A DNA stretch of 64,000 nucleotides from Mrakia gelida. Its lineage: Eukaryota; Basidiomycota; Tremellomycetes; Cystofilobasidiales; Mrakiaceae. The notes beneath the pieces were generated by a model. It saw only the letters and a list, made by a program, of their open reading frames with translations. It was not told the DNA's origin and did no database searches. The DNA lies in assembly GCA_024345305.1 (NCBI GenBank), contig BRON01000016.1:558001-622000 (forward strand), given 5' to 3'. Below, one piece after another: positions 22,653-34,195 of this stretch (its first letter is position 1; each line of letters starts with the position of its first letter). The position numbers and the translations under genes were made by a program.

Positions 22653-24876
22653 ATGGAGTCCGCTGGGTACGAGGATCGGATTTAGGCAGGGAAAGGGCTC
22701 TGGCAGCTTCGGGAGGGCAGTCTTCGAGGCAGGAGAAGGAAGGGAAGGAGGACGAAGGGAGTTGAGCTCGAGCTCACCATCGTGCGTTTTATTCGCTGCC
22801 ACACCCCTGCTTTCGTCTCTCATCTCATATACTACAACTTGACCAGCTGACGTGTTCACTTTCGCTTCATTCCGCTTGTTCAGATCCGAAGCTGGACCCT
22901 CGAACCCTCGTCTGGCGGACTCAACGACACCCTCTCCTCCAAATCCCAAACTCATCTTCAGATGGCTGGAAGAACCCTCCTCTCCGCCAGCAACACCTCG
23001 GCTTACCTCCTCCTCATCACCTCCATATACAACGGCACCTCCATCCTACCCCAATCAATCGTCGGCTCCCCTTCCTCTTCGCTTACAGCCCAATCCGAGC
23101 TTCCCTCCTCCTCCTCCTCCTCCCACTCGCACACCTACTCCCTCCGCAAGCGAGCCCCCCTCACCTCAAGACTCCATCCCTCGGACTCTCGAAACCCTCA
23201 CTCCCTCTCGATGGAAATTCATCCTCCCCCGCGAGCGAGACGTCCCTCAACCGCCTGCGACCTGGTCCTCCCGCGTCGGTCCTCAATCTGGAGTCGAGAT
23301 CCTCGTTCGCTCTCACTCCATGGAGGTCACCGCTCCCGAGTTCGGAATCCCACCTTCCACCGACTTTCCCTTCAGCTGGCTCAAAGACTCGGACCCAGCG
23401 TCGATCGTCCCAAACGAGAGGAAGCGACTCTCTCTTCCCGTCCATCCGACTCACGCTCCTACGGTCAGCATCAAACCCGGTCTCCGGCCCCTCATACGGA
23501 TCAACTGGAATGGAGAGCACGTGGAGGAAGAGACGATGTACTCGATGAAGTGGTTGGCCAAGATGGCGAAAAGGAGACAAAGAGAGGGATCGGGAGAGTC
23601 GTCGTCGTCGTCCCCCGAGGAGGACAGTGGAAGGATTGCTTGGTTCGACAGCTCGAAACCTTCCTCGACATCACCACTACCTACTCCCACTTCCGACCTT
23701 CCCCCTCTCGACCACTTATCAACTTCGTCCTCCAACGCTCAACCGTTCCGCTCCATCGCGTCCGTCTCTGCGTCCGAGCTCATCAGGTCGCCTAGCCCGC
23801 TGGGAAGTGATCCTCTCGTTGTCCAAGGAGTACGGAACGGCAACCAGAACGATCCCAAGGATCTGGACGAAGTCATCGACGCTCTCGGCGCAGAGCTGAA
23901 TCTGGAGTCGAGCTACCGAAGGAGGGCTCGTCTGACTCCCAACGGTGCTCCGGGAGGGTTGGACTTCAGTATGGATCTTTGGTGAGTCAGTTGAGGGGCC
24001 CAACCTCGTCGGAGAAGATCATTCTACGGAACGAGTCTCGAAGCTGATCGTCGCCGCTCCTCTTTCTTCTTTTCTCGACGCGTCGCAGCCACCTCCCCTA
24101 CCCTCATCAGTACGAGATCGTCTACAACGGCAGACTAGCCCACCCTGTAACCCTCCACGTCATCGACGGCTTCGAGCTCGCTCGGAACCTCCATGAAGCA
24201 GCCCCCGTCGCGTTCAACGCTCTCGCTCTCAACTCCATCCCCTTCGTTTCCCCAAAAAACCTCGCCTTCCGCTTCCCACTCCGAGAGAACGTCTTCTCCA
24301 GACCAACCATCGTCCTCTCCCCCTCCTCCGCTCGTCTCCTCCAACTCCGTCGCAACATCCCCCTCTACCGAGACTCCCTACCCGTCCCAACCCCCGAAAT
24401 CACCTCCATCAACTTCGCCCCTTCGTTCCAACACGTCCTAAAGCTCAACAAGGACGTCGACAAGACACTGCAGGGATTGAGGTGGATGATGCTCGAGGCA
24501 GCTCAGGCGATTGATGTGAAGGAACTGCAGAGGGGGAACGAGGGGCAGGGGTGGACGGATTGGGGAGTTGAGAGGACGAGGAAGGTGACGGTGGTGTTGG
24601 AGCCGGGGGACGCGTTGATCTTCAGGAGGGATAGGTTTTTGGTGTCGGAGGAGCCCTGGCGGAAGGAGGGGGATAGAGGATCGCAGAGGTGGTTTTGTAA
24701 CTTGAAGAAGTCGTTTGAGGGAGAGAAGGAGGTCGAAGAGGTGAGTCTTGGAATCGTCGTTCGTTTCGTCGAAGACTCGACTCGAGTCTTTTCTTCTCTC
24801 TCTGTCCCTCTCTCTTTCACGAACACTGTACTGACCCTCTTGCTCGCTCTTTTCCTTTCGTCTCCAGAACCGATAA
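22653..24876 (+). CDS. BBOX/TauD-family protein without iron ligands, copy 1
   Basis: Resembles gamma-butyrobetaine dioxygenase in overall order. A DUF971-like N-terminal domain (TDFPFSWLKDSDPASI, then RINWNGEH .. YSMKWLAKMAKRRQR) precedes a TauD-like region: FSMDLCHLPYPHQYEI, then VIDGFELARNLHEAAPVAF, then VVLEPGDALIFRRDRFLV. In active enzymes these places read HxD-L-P-Y, VDGF, and PGD..DN.R.LHGR. Here the HxD position reads L-C-H and the distal His is Val, so all three Fe(II) ligands seem lost. The family normally hydroxylates carnitine precursors with 2-oxoglutarate; this copy is probably non-catalytic. Exon 1 is 14 nt (MESAG, 22653-22666), chosen because it alone restores frame across the intron to 22883. 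A phase-2 intron splits the codon before HLPYP, as in copy 2. The last exon is ambiguous (stop at 24876, or an alternative frame to about 25016). Confidence 0.7.
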
Positions 24877-25366
24877 CGACCCCCGTCGGCTCTCTCGTTT
24901 GTCCAAACCCAACGGAGGCTTCGCTCTCCTCGCCGACCAACTCTCGTCTTCGCATCGCCATCTCGTCGGACTGGAGGACCCTCTCGATGGATATATATGT
25001 ATACCTTAACCTAATGCTCGATTCGTATTGGTTCGTTCATAAATCTCTGCTGTGAAAGGTGGGACTCAACGACGACTTTCGACGCGTCGACTTTTCTTCC
25101 TCCCGTCGTCCTTCTTCGGTTCGATCTGCGCTTCATCAGTCGACACAAATCTCCCGACTCGGCTTTGTCACTCGCATAGAGATCCACGCGCACCGAAAGC
25201 TCGTTGATCGTCACAAAAGAGAAGAGAAGCAAAGAAAGAAACGAAACGAAACGACGAACGAGGGCAAAAGCTAGACTCAGAGAGCGAAACGAAACCCACC
25301 CTCTTTCCCACCCACTCACTTCTCCCTCCCACCCACTCCTCTCACCTCCACGCAACCACCCATCCA
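24877..25366. other. Convergent intergenic region
   Basis: About 490 bases, including possible alternative 3' coding sequence of the BBOX-like gene up to about 25016 and an ACGCGTCGAC word at 25082. No other gene is supported. Confidence 0.35.
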
Positions 25367-26980
25367 TCAACCCATGATATCGAGATCAAGCGGCGGCGCC
25401 TTAGGTTTAACCGGTCGTAAGACTCGATCCCCACCCTTGGGCCAGATCTCGTCCCTCTTCTGAGGCTTCCTCCATTCCTCCTCCGTGATGGGGGTGCCGT
25501 GGATCATAGCGTTGGTGGTGTAGGAGCGATCCCAGCCGGGGAAGATACCGTAGCCCTGTTGAAGTAAAAGACGAGAAACGAACGAGCGCGACGAGGAGGA
25601 GGGAGGAGTCAGGTAAGGGTTTGGTTCGTTCTCGTTCTCATCTGCGCGAAAGGAGAGAAGCGGAACGAGAGAGAGAGAGTCGGGAATGGAAGGAAACGTA
25701 CCTGGCCAGGAGGAGGCTGGATATCCTCCCACTTCCTGAGCACCATGCCCGACATCAACTTCTCGTTGTCTCGTTCGACGATCAAGTCGGGATCGTAAGG
25801 GAGAGGACCGTAAATTCCTTTCTATGAAGACGAAAACGAGCGCAAGATGAAAAGCAGGTCAGGACGAGTCTGTCTCTTGTGGAAGAGAGTGCGCGAAGAG
25901 GAGTGAGGAGAAGGAGGGAGGGAGGAAAAAAGCTCAAACGCACCCAAGGGAGCCAGTCGTTCGTTGCAGCTGCGAGAGCGAAGAGGACGGCTGATCCGAG
26001 TTGTTGTTGTCGGTTCCTAGCTGTGTGAGAGGAGTAAGAGGAAGAGAGTCGAGTCAGCTGCTGTACGAGCGAGGAAAGTCGTAGAGGAAACAAGAGAGGA
26101 TGGAGACGAAAGACGAACCGAGCGATCCGACGATCAACCCTCCCAAGAACCCTCCTGTGAAGGCGTTCCAAGCTGATTCTCTCTACTCGACCGATGAACG
26201 AGAGAAAAGGGGAGAGAACGAATCAGTTCTGGAACGAAGAGATAAGATGGGAAGGGACGAAGGGAGGAAGGAGGTGGGGTCCGGGGACTTCGAAGGGAGA
26301 GGAAGGAGGGGGAGGAGGGTGGGGAAGGGAAAGCTCAACGTTACATACCTGTCGAATGTTGGCTGAGACTCCTTCTCCGATGGCGATGGCAGGTCCGGTG
26401 GTGACTGAGGACCATGAAGGTCAAGCGCGAGAAGGAGATGGTGAGCTTTGAGGAAGGAAGGGAAGGTGGAGAGATGGGAGGGGAAGCTGAGCTTGGGGAA
26501 GGAGAGGGACCGATGAACTCACGTATGACTCCTATAGCGGGTGCTTGACTTCTGATCGCTCCTCTGAAACCTCCCGCATGAGCCTCAGATGCGTTCTAGT
26601 TCATCCAACGAACCAACCAAGCGAGAGAAGGAGAAGGAAATCCATCAGCCCTCGTTCGCCCATCCCTCCCATCGGCCCCTCCTCCGTCTCTCCCCCTCCA
26701 TCCCCTCCCCATCCCATCCCCTCCGTAAACGAGAGCCACTCACCTTGACGAAAGCGTAGCCGATGGAGATGACTAGCCCGTAGTACCCAACCTTCCAGAT
26801 ATCGGCGTAGACGTCGTGAGGTTGGAACGGTCGATTCCTGGGAGTACCTTCGAAGATGGAGCGGAGAACGACAGGGGAGAACTCGCCAGAAGGGAAAGCG
26901 TAAGGGGAGATGGAAGGGCGAGGGGGAGAAGGAGCTGGAGGGGCACTGGGGCGAAGGGGAGGAGAGAGAAAGGGAAGCAT
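25367..26980 (-). CDS. Probable complex I subunit NDUFA11/B14.7 (Tim17 superfamily) with C-terminal extension
   Basis: Small multi-exon gene. The N-terminus is Pro/Ser-rich (MLPFLSPPLRPSAPPAP), then VYADIWKVGYYGLVISIGYAFVK, GGFRGAIRSQAPAIGVI, TTGPAIAIGEGVSANIRQ, ESAWNAFTGGFLGGLIVGSLG and ARNRQQQLGSAVLFALAAA. These Gly-rich helices match the Tim17/22/23 fold, and the SAWNAF.GGF.GG segment is most like fungal NDUFA11 (NUO-21.3b) subunits of mitochondrial complex I. After the four-helix core comes an unusual soluble tail of about 90 residues (KGIYGPLPYDPDLIVERD .. GIFPGWDRSYTTNAM .. DLDIMG). The start at 26980 is chosen for its distance to the first helix; an in-frame ATG at 27115 is possible. 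An uncharacterised Tim17-family protein is the main alternative. Confidence 0.65.
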
Positions 26981-27602
26981 GAGAGAAGGGTGGATGGATG
27001 GTTGACGGAGGGAGGCGAGAGGGGAAGGGAGGAAGGTGTTTGGCGGGGAGATGCGTGGGGTCGAGAGCTGAAGGAGTTTCGTGACCGGCGAGAGAAGATT
27101 TTCTCTCTTCAGCATCTCGAGATGAGAAGGATGCGTGCTAGTAATGCCCGTGTCAAACTTTGCGAGAGAGCTTCGATCGAGAAAGTCGAGGAGGAAAAGG
27201 TTGCGAGAAAAGGGTCGCCCGCAACTTCGCGAGTCAAGTCGAGACTCTCGAACGGTTCTGAAGAAGCTCGTTATCATGTATTGAGACGTTACGTAGTAGT
27301 GCAAATGCCTGAGGTGGAAGGAGGGAAAGGAAGTCGAAAGTCAGCGGCGAGAAGGGAAACGGACGCGTCGAGGTTTGACGTGATGGAAGCGTGAACGAAC
27401 CTCTCTGCGACGTTCGAACAACTGAGTCTGATCGAGAGGAGAGGCAGAGAGAGGTTGGAATGGAAGGTGAGCGAGAGTTCGAAGGTTGGAGAAGGAGCTG
27501 AAACGAGAACAAAGGAGACTGAGCTGACCTCGATTCCGACGCGTCCTCCTCCGGTCCTCCTCACTCGATGAACTCGTCTCGATCCACTCCGCTGCAGCAA
27601 GC
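26981..27602. other. Intergenic, NDUFA11-like promoter and MYND-3 3' region
   Basis: About 620 bases, possibly including upstream coding sequence of the NDUFA11-like gene to 27115. Intron-like signals on the minus strand around 27310-27540 may be spliced 3' UTR of MYND-3. Nothing else is called. Confidence 0.35.
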
Positions 27603-28968
27603 TCACCAGCTCGCTTCAAAGCAGATAAGCTTGTGCTTCTTCCAGTTTTCTCGTTGGTGTTCTGTGAGAGATGAGGAGACGGTTGAGAAGAGGTGGTGAG
27701 ATCGGCAAGGGAGGGAAGTGAGGGACGAGAGAGAGCGACGTACCCTTCGAGCAGTATCGAACAGTGAGGCACTGGAGCGAAAAGGGTTCAATTCAGCGAA
27801 GCGTCTTCGGACGAGCGGAAGAAAGGACTGAGAGAGAGCAACTCACTCGACTACACGCCAGCATCTCCTCCCCTTCAGCGAGCTTCGCACAACTGACCTC
27901 TTCTCGACTCTTGGACACTTCCAACTGGCAACACCACCAGATATGACTGCTCCTCTCAAGTTCAGACTTGAGAAAAGGATCTCGATCTCCTCCCAGCAAA
28001 CAGACGTTGTTTACGAGGTATGTGAAGTCGCGACTGTTCCTGGGGGCGAAATTAGGAGTTCGTTTCGCTTCGCGGTCCGCGAAGGCTACAAGACGACGTA
28101 GACGTGTCTGTTCGGATGACGAAGGGACTGGAACGGGGATCCTGGGGTCGGGGTAAGACCAGGCGAGGTCGGCGGTGCTGTCGAACAGCGCGACGAGAAG
28201 AAGACGACTGATTCCCGTCATCTCAGATCGGCGAAAAGACAGGGAAGATATCGAGTCAGCTTAAACCTGACGGTGTAGAGAGGCAACGTTTGCTCACTTG
28301 AGCGAGGTCAAAAGGTAGGTTGTACGCGATTTCGAGAAGGAAGAGGTGGAAAGCGACGGCCTTCTCCTTGTGCTGACGAACGAATCGACGACCGTAGTAG
28401 GAGTGGGCAGTCTGATTGAGCCAGTGAACGTATTGGATGAGAACGAGAGTGCTGTCGTGATTGTTGGGGAAGGCCGGAAGGCTCATTGCTGTTTTGACGA
28501 GGGAGGGAAGGTAGCCAGCGGCGAGCTTGTGCTGAGGGAGAAGAAGGGAGGGCAAGCGAAGCGAGTGAGCCCTCTGCTCTTCCTTCTCAAAACGAGCAAT
28601 CCACGAACCCAAAAGGACTCTGTCTCATCTTGCGATAACGTGTCCATTAAATCCTGGTGAATTGTAGAGAAAATGCAAGAGAGAAGGAGGTGTGAGCGGT
28701 GGAAGTCTCCAAAGAAAAGGGAAAGAAGGAGGCACGAATGCTGCTGCAACGATAGCAGCTTCCCAGGAGGTCCTTCCAAGCCCGTCGAAAGATCAAGATA
28801 CTGAGCGAGGTCAGATACGAGGGTGCTGATGTCCATCTTGAAGGAGGAAGGTGGTAGAAGGAAGGAAGTGAGTGAACGTCGAAGAAAGACCGAGCTCACC
28901 TCCTTCGAAACGACCTCGTCCTTTTGCTGACCGTGAACGCCGACGACCGAAACGAGAAATCCTTTCAA
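27603..28968 (-). CDS. MYND-type zinc-finger protein, copy 3
   Basis: Start at 28968 (MKGFLVSVVGVHGQQKDEVV). The helical domain includes HKLAAGYLPSLVKTAM and IQYVHWLNQTAHSYYGRRFV, matching LAALYLP .. FARFV of copies 1 and 4. The C-terminal finger reads CCQLEVSKSREEVSC, AEGEEMLACSRC, LTVRYCSKEHQRENW, KKHKLICFEASW, then TGA. The final intron splits the Glu of CSKEHQ in phase 1. The frame just after the first intron is uncertain: an alternative frame reading GLGRTSWEAAIVAAAFV also looks coding, so an extra small intron or a frameshift may exist near 28760-28830. Head-to-head with copy 2. Function unknown; MYND domains usually recruit protein partners. Confidence 0.72.
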
Positions 28969-29132
28969 AACGTCTCTTCGACCTAGTCAGTACCTCTACC
29001 TTCCCTCTAGAACTGAACTCGACGAAAGTCTGACCTTTCTCTGCTTCTCTGCGCTCTCGACAAGCTCAGGGCCGAGCTCAACCGTCTTCCCTTCGTCCCC
29101 GCCCTCCTCCCTTCGATCTTCCCTCTCGCTTC
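28969..29132. promoter_or_regulatory. Bidirectional promoter between two MYND genes
   Basis: The start codons of copy 3 (-) and copy 2 (+) are 164 bases apart. The segment is C/T-rich toward copy 2. The head-to-head layout is repeated by copies 5 and 4 further right. Confidence 0.55.
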
Positions 29133-30465
29133 ATGTCTACCGCGACGGACCCCAAGCTCACCTGTGACAGGATCGCCTCCACGCTGGGACTTGACGACGG
29201 CTCTTTCAAGAGGAGGATCATCGAGGCTCGCCAACTGGACGCCGCAAGGGAGATTGAGCAAGCTAAATCTCTCCCTCGGTCACCTCCGCCAGGACTTCGA
29301 CCAGATGCTGGACATGGTACGTTAGCTTCATCATACTCAATGCGCTGGAGAGAGAGTAGCTGACATCGTGGTTCTAGCTTTCAGAACTCACCGTGCTGAA
29401 TGATTCCGAAGCAGAGCCTCTGCTCGTGAGCTCGCCGACGTCCCTCTCCCTCCCGTTTTTCTTCCTCCCCGACAAGAGCTAACTACCCTCCGCCTCTCCT
29501 CTCTTTGCATATCTTCGAGACCGAGTTCTCCCACTTCTACCTTCCCCAGCTCATCGAAGCTCATCAGCTGGCACGATCCATCGGACTTCACAACTCCTGG
29601 ACTCGCCTCCTCATCGCCGTCGCGGTCAACATCAACCCTATCTTCGACCGCTACGCAAGACTCGCACACGAGGGGCCTGCTTTGTTCGAAAGTTTGGTGT
29701 CCCTCTACGCCGCTCCTTTCCCTGAGGCTGAAGCTCTGTTGGATCGGGTGCGTCTCAACCCTCTTTCGCATATTTGTTGGCTCGTCGTTGACTCTTCAAA
29801 TGTCCGTCGTTCACTCCAGGACCCCTCTCCAAACGTCCGCAACATCACCTGTGGATATCATCTCCTTATTATGGCAAGACAATGGGTCGTCGTTCTCGTC
29901 GATCTAGGCGCCAGTCTGTACATCAGCAACGGTTCGCTCCCTCCCTCGTTGTCGTCGGTTCTCCTTCGCTCTCGTCTTCGTTTCTCCAACGAGGTCGCGA
30001 AGCTTCGCTATCGGACGCTCGGCGATTCTCACCGCCGTCTACTGGACGATACCTTCGGCTTGTACGGGTCGTTGGACCGTTTGCTGCAGGGGACGTGGCC
30101 GGCGGACGCGGTGGAGATGTCGAAGGAGGAGAAGCCGTGGTGGAGGTGCGAAGCGAAAGGGGCTGGTGTTTGCGAAGGAGGTTGCCAGAAGATCAAGGAT
30201 GGAGAGGAAATGATGGCCTGTGGACGAGTGAGTTTGATCTCGCCTTCGCTCCCTTGAAACGAGACGCGAACTGACTTCGTCTCGACCTCGTCTCCCTCGC
30301 CTCAGTGCAAATCCGTCCGCTACTGCTCCGTCGGTTCGTCCTCTCAACCCCTTCTCAGCTCGTCTCTCTCGCTGAAATTCACGTTTATATCCTCGTTTTC
30401 GATCAGCTCATCAAAAAGCTCACTGGAAGACGCACAAGAAGACCTGCTGGGAACCGATCTGGTGA
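29133..30465 (+). CDS. MYND-type zinc-finger protein, copy 2
   Basis: Exon 1 begins MSTATDPKLTCDRIASTLGL and ends at a GTACGT donor. Exon 2 is short (ELTVLNDSEAEPLL), aligned with NNSIESF../NDSVGDL.. in copies 1 and 4. A helical domain follows (FSHFYLPQLIEAHQLARSIG .. FPEAEALLDR, then VRNITCGYHLLIMARQWVVV). The finger is CEAKGAGVCEGGC, GEEMMACGRC, KSVRYCSVAHQKAHW, KTHKKTCWEPIW, TGA at 30463-30465. The intron in the finger is again phase 1 just before AHQ. First-pair spacing (C-x7-C or C-x11-C) is non-canonical for MYND. Unknown function. Confidence 0.8.
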
Positions 30466-30869
30466 AACAACGAGTCGACGCGTCGACGGCGAGGAGCGGA
30501 CGAGTGTTGCAGGGTTCGGAGCCAGCAGAGGCGAGTCCGATTCGATGAAGGATAAGCTATATCTCCCTCTCGTTCTGCAGCGAGGAAAGGAATCACCTCG
30601 AGTAATCCTGAGCGACAGCGAGGAAAGCGAAGCGAGATCGACTTCGAGTTTCGACGCGCCTTGCTTTCTTTCTCTCGAGTCTGCCAACGCACCTCGACAC
30701 ACCAGATAAGAGACGTAAAACTACAACATAGCCATCAGCACTAACTCTACCACGCATGCAAAGAGATCTAAACTGCCAAAGCACATGCACGAAACACCGA
30801 ACCGAACCGAACCGTCGACGAAGCTGAAACGCAAACGAAACTCGCTCGTCTTCTCTCTCCCACCTCCCT
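30466..30869. other. Convergent intergenic region
   Basis: 404 bases between MYND-2 and BBOX-like 2. It contains a perfect 14-base palindrome GTCGACGCGTCGAC at 30474-30487. No gene seen. Confidence 0.5.
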
Positions 30870-33800
30870 CTACTTCCTCTCCCCCTCCTTCACGCTCTCC
30901 TCCGAGCCGAGATCCATGAACGAACTCTCCTCTCCCTCTACCTCCTCGTTCGCTCGCTCAACAACCCACCTATCCCTCCTCACAATCCTCACGTCCTCCT
31001 CTCCCTCCCCACTCCACTCCCTCCTCCCCTCGTCCCTCCTCGTCATCAACCCCTGCATCATCCTCATCCCCGCCACAGCCACCCCAACCTCCTTCCCCAG
31101 CGGAAGCGTCCCCCTCCATGAAGGCGAGTAGTTCACTGCCACGATTTCAGGTAAGGGTCGACGAGAGGAAGAGGAGGAAGAGATGGAGTCCCAGAGTTTT
31201 AGGAGACGGGTGGAGGAGGGGGAGAGGGTGATGATTGGTAAAGGAGGGCCGGAGGAGGTGGTTTTGGGTGAGGAGGGAGAGGAAGAGGAGGAGGGTGGTG
31301 GGCGATGGGAGATGGACGTTTCGACGAGGGAGGAAAAGGTGTGCGGTTGGAGGTGGTAGAGCATTAGGGCTGAGGAGAAGGTGTCGATGAACGAGAGGGG
31401 GGTGGAGTTCGTGGGTGAGGTGATGATTTCGTATTGCGGTGGGGAGGGGAGATGCCTAGAACGAGGAACGAAGAACGAGAGCGGGAAAGGGTCAGCGACG
31501 AAGCGACGGACGCGTCGAACGAACGAGAAGGAAACGAGAGAGAGAGCGAAGAGAAGACTCACAAAAGATCCATCTCCAGAAGTCTGTTCGACCCACCCTC
31601 CACCGGAGGAAGGTTCTCCTCCCTCCAAACCCCATCCAAAACATCCACCAACCTCCTCAACGCTTCCTCCCTCGTCTCGCCCTCCTGGATCTTCAACCCC
31701 TTCCGAACGGTGATCATCCCCGTCGATTGAAGCTCCTTCAAGACCAGTTTCCGACTGAGCGCGAGACCGTCAAAGTGGAAGGTAGCGATCCTTGTTGAGC
31801 TCGAGGTTGGGACGGTGAGGGAGTTGGGTTTGGACGCGACGACGGGGGTTGGTTTGGACTTCGACTTGGACGCTTCCTCCTCGGCAGCCTTCTTCTCCTT
31901 TTCTATCCGACGAGATTCGGATGCTTGAGCCGCAAGGAAGGAGAGAGGGATGTCGACCGTCTTCGACCCAAGCTCGATCCTGAGGAAGTCGTCCTCGACG
32001 ACCTCTCCTGCTTGAGGCGTAACGACGGCGATCCCGTTTGAGGGAGGGTCCAAGTCGAGTCGCTTCCTTCCCGTAGTCGAATCCAGCAGAGTGGGATCGC
32101 AATCTTCCAGCCAGGTAGTAGGGAACGACGTCTTGTTCGGGATTCCATAGGTCGTTGGCGAGGAAACGACGATCTTCCAAGGTTCCGACGTGATCTCGAG
32201 GTCTGGATGGGAGGCAAGGAGTCCGAGTCGACGTTGATCTTCGAGGTAAGCGGAGTTGGATGCTTCGGCGTCGGCGTCGGCGGCGGAGTCGAGGACTTCC
32301 GACCAAGCTGCGTCTCGAGGAGTGGGTGAAGGGGAGGAGGAAGAGGAGGCGAGGAGTCCGCCTTCGAAGGACGGGTATATGGTAGGTTGTTGACCTGTCC
32401 GACGACGAACCTCGTGGAAGAAGCGAGTCTCCTGTTGACCTAGGAGGTAGGTGCTGGTGGTTTCGTCTCCGACGAGAGGTTCTGCGACGTGGGCTGGGGG
32501 AGGAGGAGGAGCGTCCTCGGGCCCGTTGACCTTGGTGCGAGGTGGTGAAGGGTTTGATCGATGAGAGGAGTTAGGATGCGATGGACGGGAGGCTTGGAGG
32601 AAGGAAGGAGTGAATGGTTGTCGATGGACGACGTGAGGTGTCTCGGGTTTGAGGTGTTCGAATCGGCTTTGGATCTGAGCGAGGATTTCGGACTCCAGAG
32701 TATTTGATGGAGGTGCTGATGAAGGTTTGGGGAAACTCGAGGATGTGGTGGGGGATGGAGAGGAGGGAGGAGCGGAGAGGAAGGTAGGGATGAGAGGGAC
32801 GATGTCGTGGTCTTTGTTTTCCCAACGCGTTTTGAGGAGGAAAGAAGAGGAGGCGACTTTTGTGAAGGACTGGTGAGGTGGAGAGGGTTGGAGGTGGGGT
32901 AGGAGGGAGGGCGTCCGCATTGGGTCCGGCTCCGAAGTTGGTATCGACGTCGTGCTGGGACGCGTCTCTTCCTTGACGTCTGGTGAACGCGCCGGCTCCT
33001 TCTCCTCCTGTTCCGGACGACGGGAGAAGTGAGGCGGACGGGAATCTACGTAAGAACGTGATGGTGGAAGAGGTGGTAGAGGTGGAGAAGGGGCGGGCGG
33101 AGGAGACGGAGGAGCGCGGGGTGCGACGTGAAGAAGCTCGAAGTCGGAGGGCTCGAGGAGCTCGAAGATGTTGAACTCCTTCGGTGGTCGTTTCTGCTTC
33201 GGTTTCGCCGTTTTTGGAGGACTTGGTGGAGGAGGAGGGGGTGGAGTGGGTTTTGGAGGAGGAAGGCGTTTCGGTAAAGAGTTGACAGGTGGTAGTGGTG
33301 TTGAAGGAAGGAGGGGTGGTCGGGGAGGGAGAGGGATCGAAGCTCGGAAGGATTTGATCGTTCCTGAGGGTTTGGGAGGGGGTTTCGAACTAGATTTTGG
33401 GGTGGTGACTGGCGGAGATATCTTCGGATCCGAAGGACTGGAGAAGGAACAAAAGAAACAGAGCGAAGAATAAACAAAAAGTCAGTCTCGGAACTGGCGT
33501 CGTCGGTCGACCTGCACGTCCCGCGACGCTCTCCATTTCGTCCTTCCCTCGTCGAAGCCGACTCCATGCAACGAGGAGAAACAGAGAAGAGGTGTACTCA
33601 CTCTGGATCCAGGACCCAGTGCTCAAGATCCGTCAAGTGAGTGGGCGGAGGTACATGAGAGGCAGGATCGGTCAACTTTCGGTCCTCCTTCTCTGCCCTC
33701 TTCTTCATCTTGGGACTCGAGGGGCGACGGTCCTTCGGCTCCCGTCTTGATGAAAACAACGAGAGTCGTGGAATCAGTGTTGAGTATTTTGTAGATCACG

Positions 33801-34195
33801 ACACTGGACAGGGAAGAGGTTCGGAAGGGGACTCACGAATTCTGGGAGGGGCGAGAGGAAGCTGCAAGCTCGCGAGCTCCTCCTCCAAGCGATGAAGACG
33901 GTGGTACCGAGCTGAGGGGAGGCAAGGAGGTGAAAAGAGGGAGTCTAATCAGCTCTACCACCTTCCATGTATACAGCCCAGCCTCGAAAAGGGAAAGCAA
34001 GCAGCTGAGCTGGAGCGAGAGGGAAGGAACGAAAACTCACGAGCTCAATCTCCTTCCTCCTTCCTCGAAACCTCCAGACAGAGACCTAGCTCTCCCTCCC
34101 GCTCCGGAGGCGAACGAACTTGACGAGACCGAGCATGAAGGTGAGGCAGGCTTAAGGGTATGCCCTAGAAGTGATCCGAGAGAACGAGGGACCAT
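30870..34195 (-). CDS. BBOX/TauD-family protein without iron ligands, copy 2, with Pro-rich N-terminus
   Basis: The start at 34195 gives MVPRSLGSLLGHTLKPASP, Arg/Ser-rich and acid-poor like a mitochondrial presequence. Small exons lead to a long Pro-rich exon (33440 down to about 31565). A DUF971-like part follows (TSFPTTWLEDCDPTLL, IELGSKTVDIPLSFLAAQ), then GMITVRKGLKIQEGETREE, matching the VGIVRL segment of BBOX enzymes. Across the next intron the frame reads EMDLLHLPSPPQYEI, then PLSFIDTFSSALMLYHL, and near the end VRIVRRDRWVVER. These align with HxDLPY, VDGF and PGD..DN.R.LHGR, but the HxD His and Asp and the distal His are absent. The phase-2 intron before HLPSP is in exactly the copy 1 position. 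Likely a non-catalytic paralogue; role unknown. Confidence 0.68.

Noticed and set aside
22653..24876. Active gamma-butyrobetaine dioxygenase
   Set aside because: None of the three iron ligands is present at the aligned positions, so catalysis is not claimed.
28690..28830. Methyltransferase-like reading (GLGRTSWEAAIVAAAFV) in MYND-3
   Set aside because: The frame begins right after a stop and no junction joins it cleanly; recorded only as a possible missed intron or frameshift.
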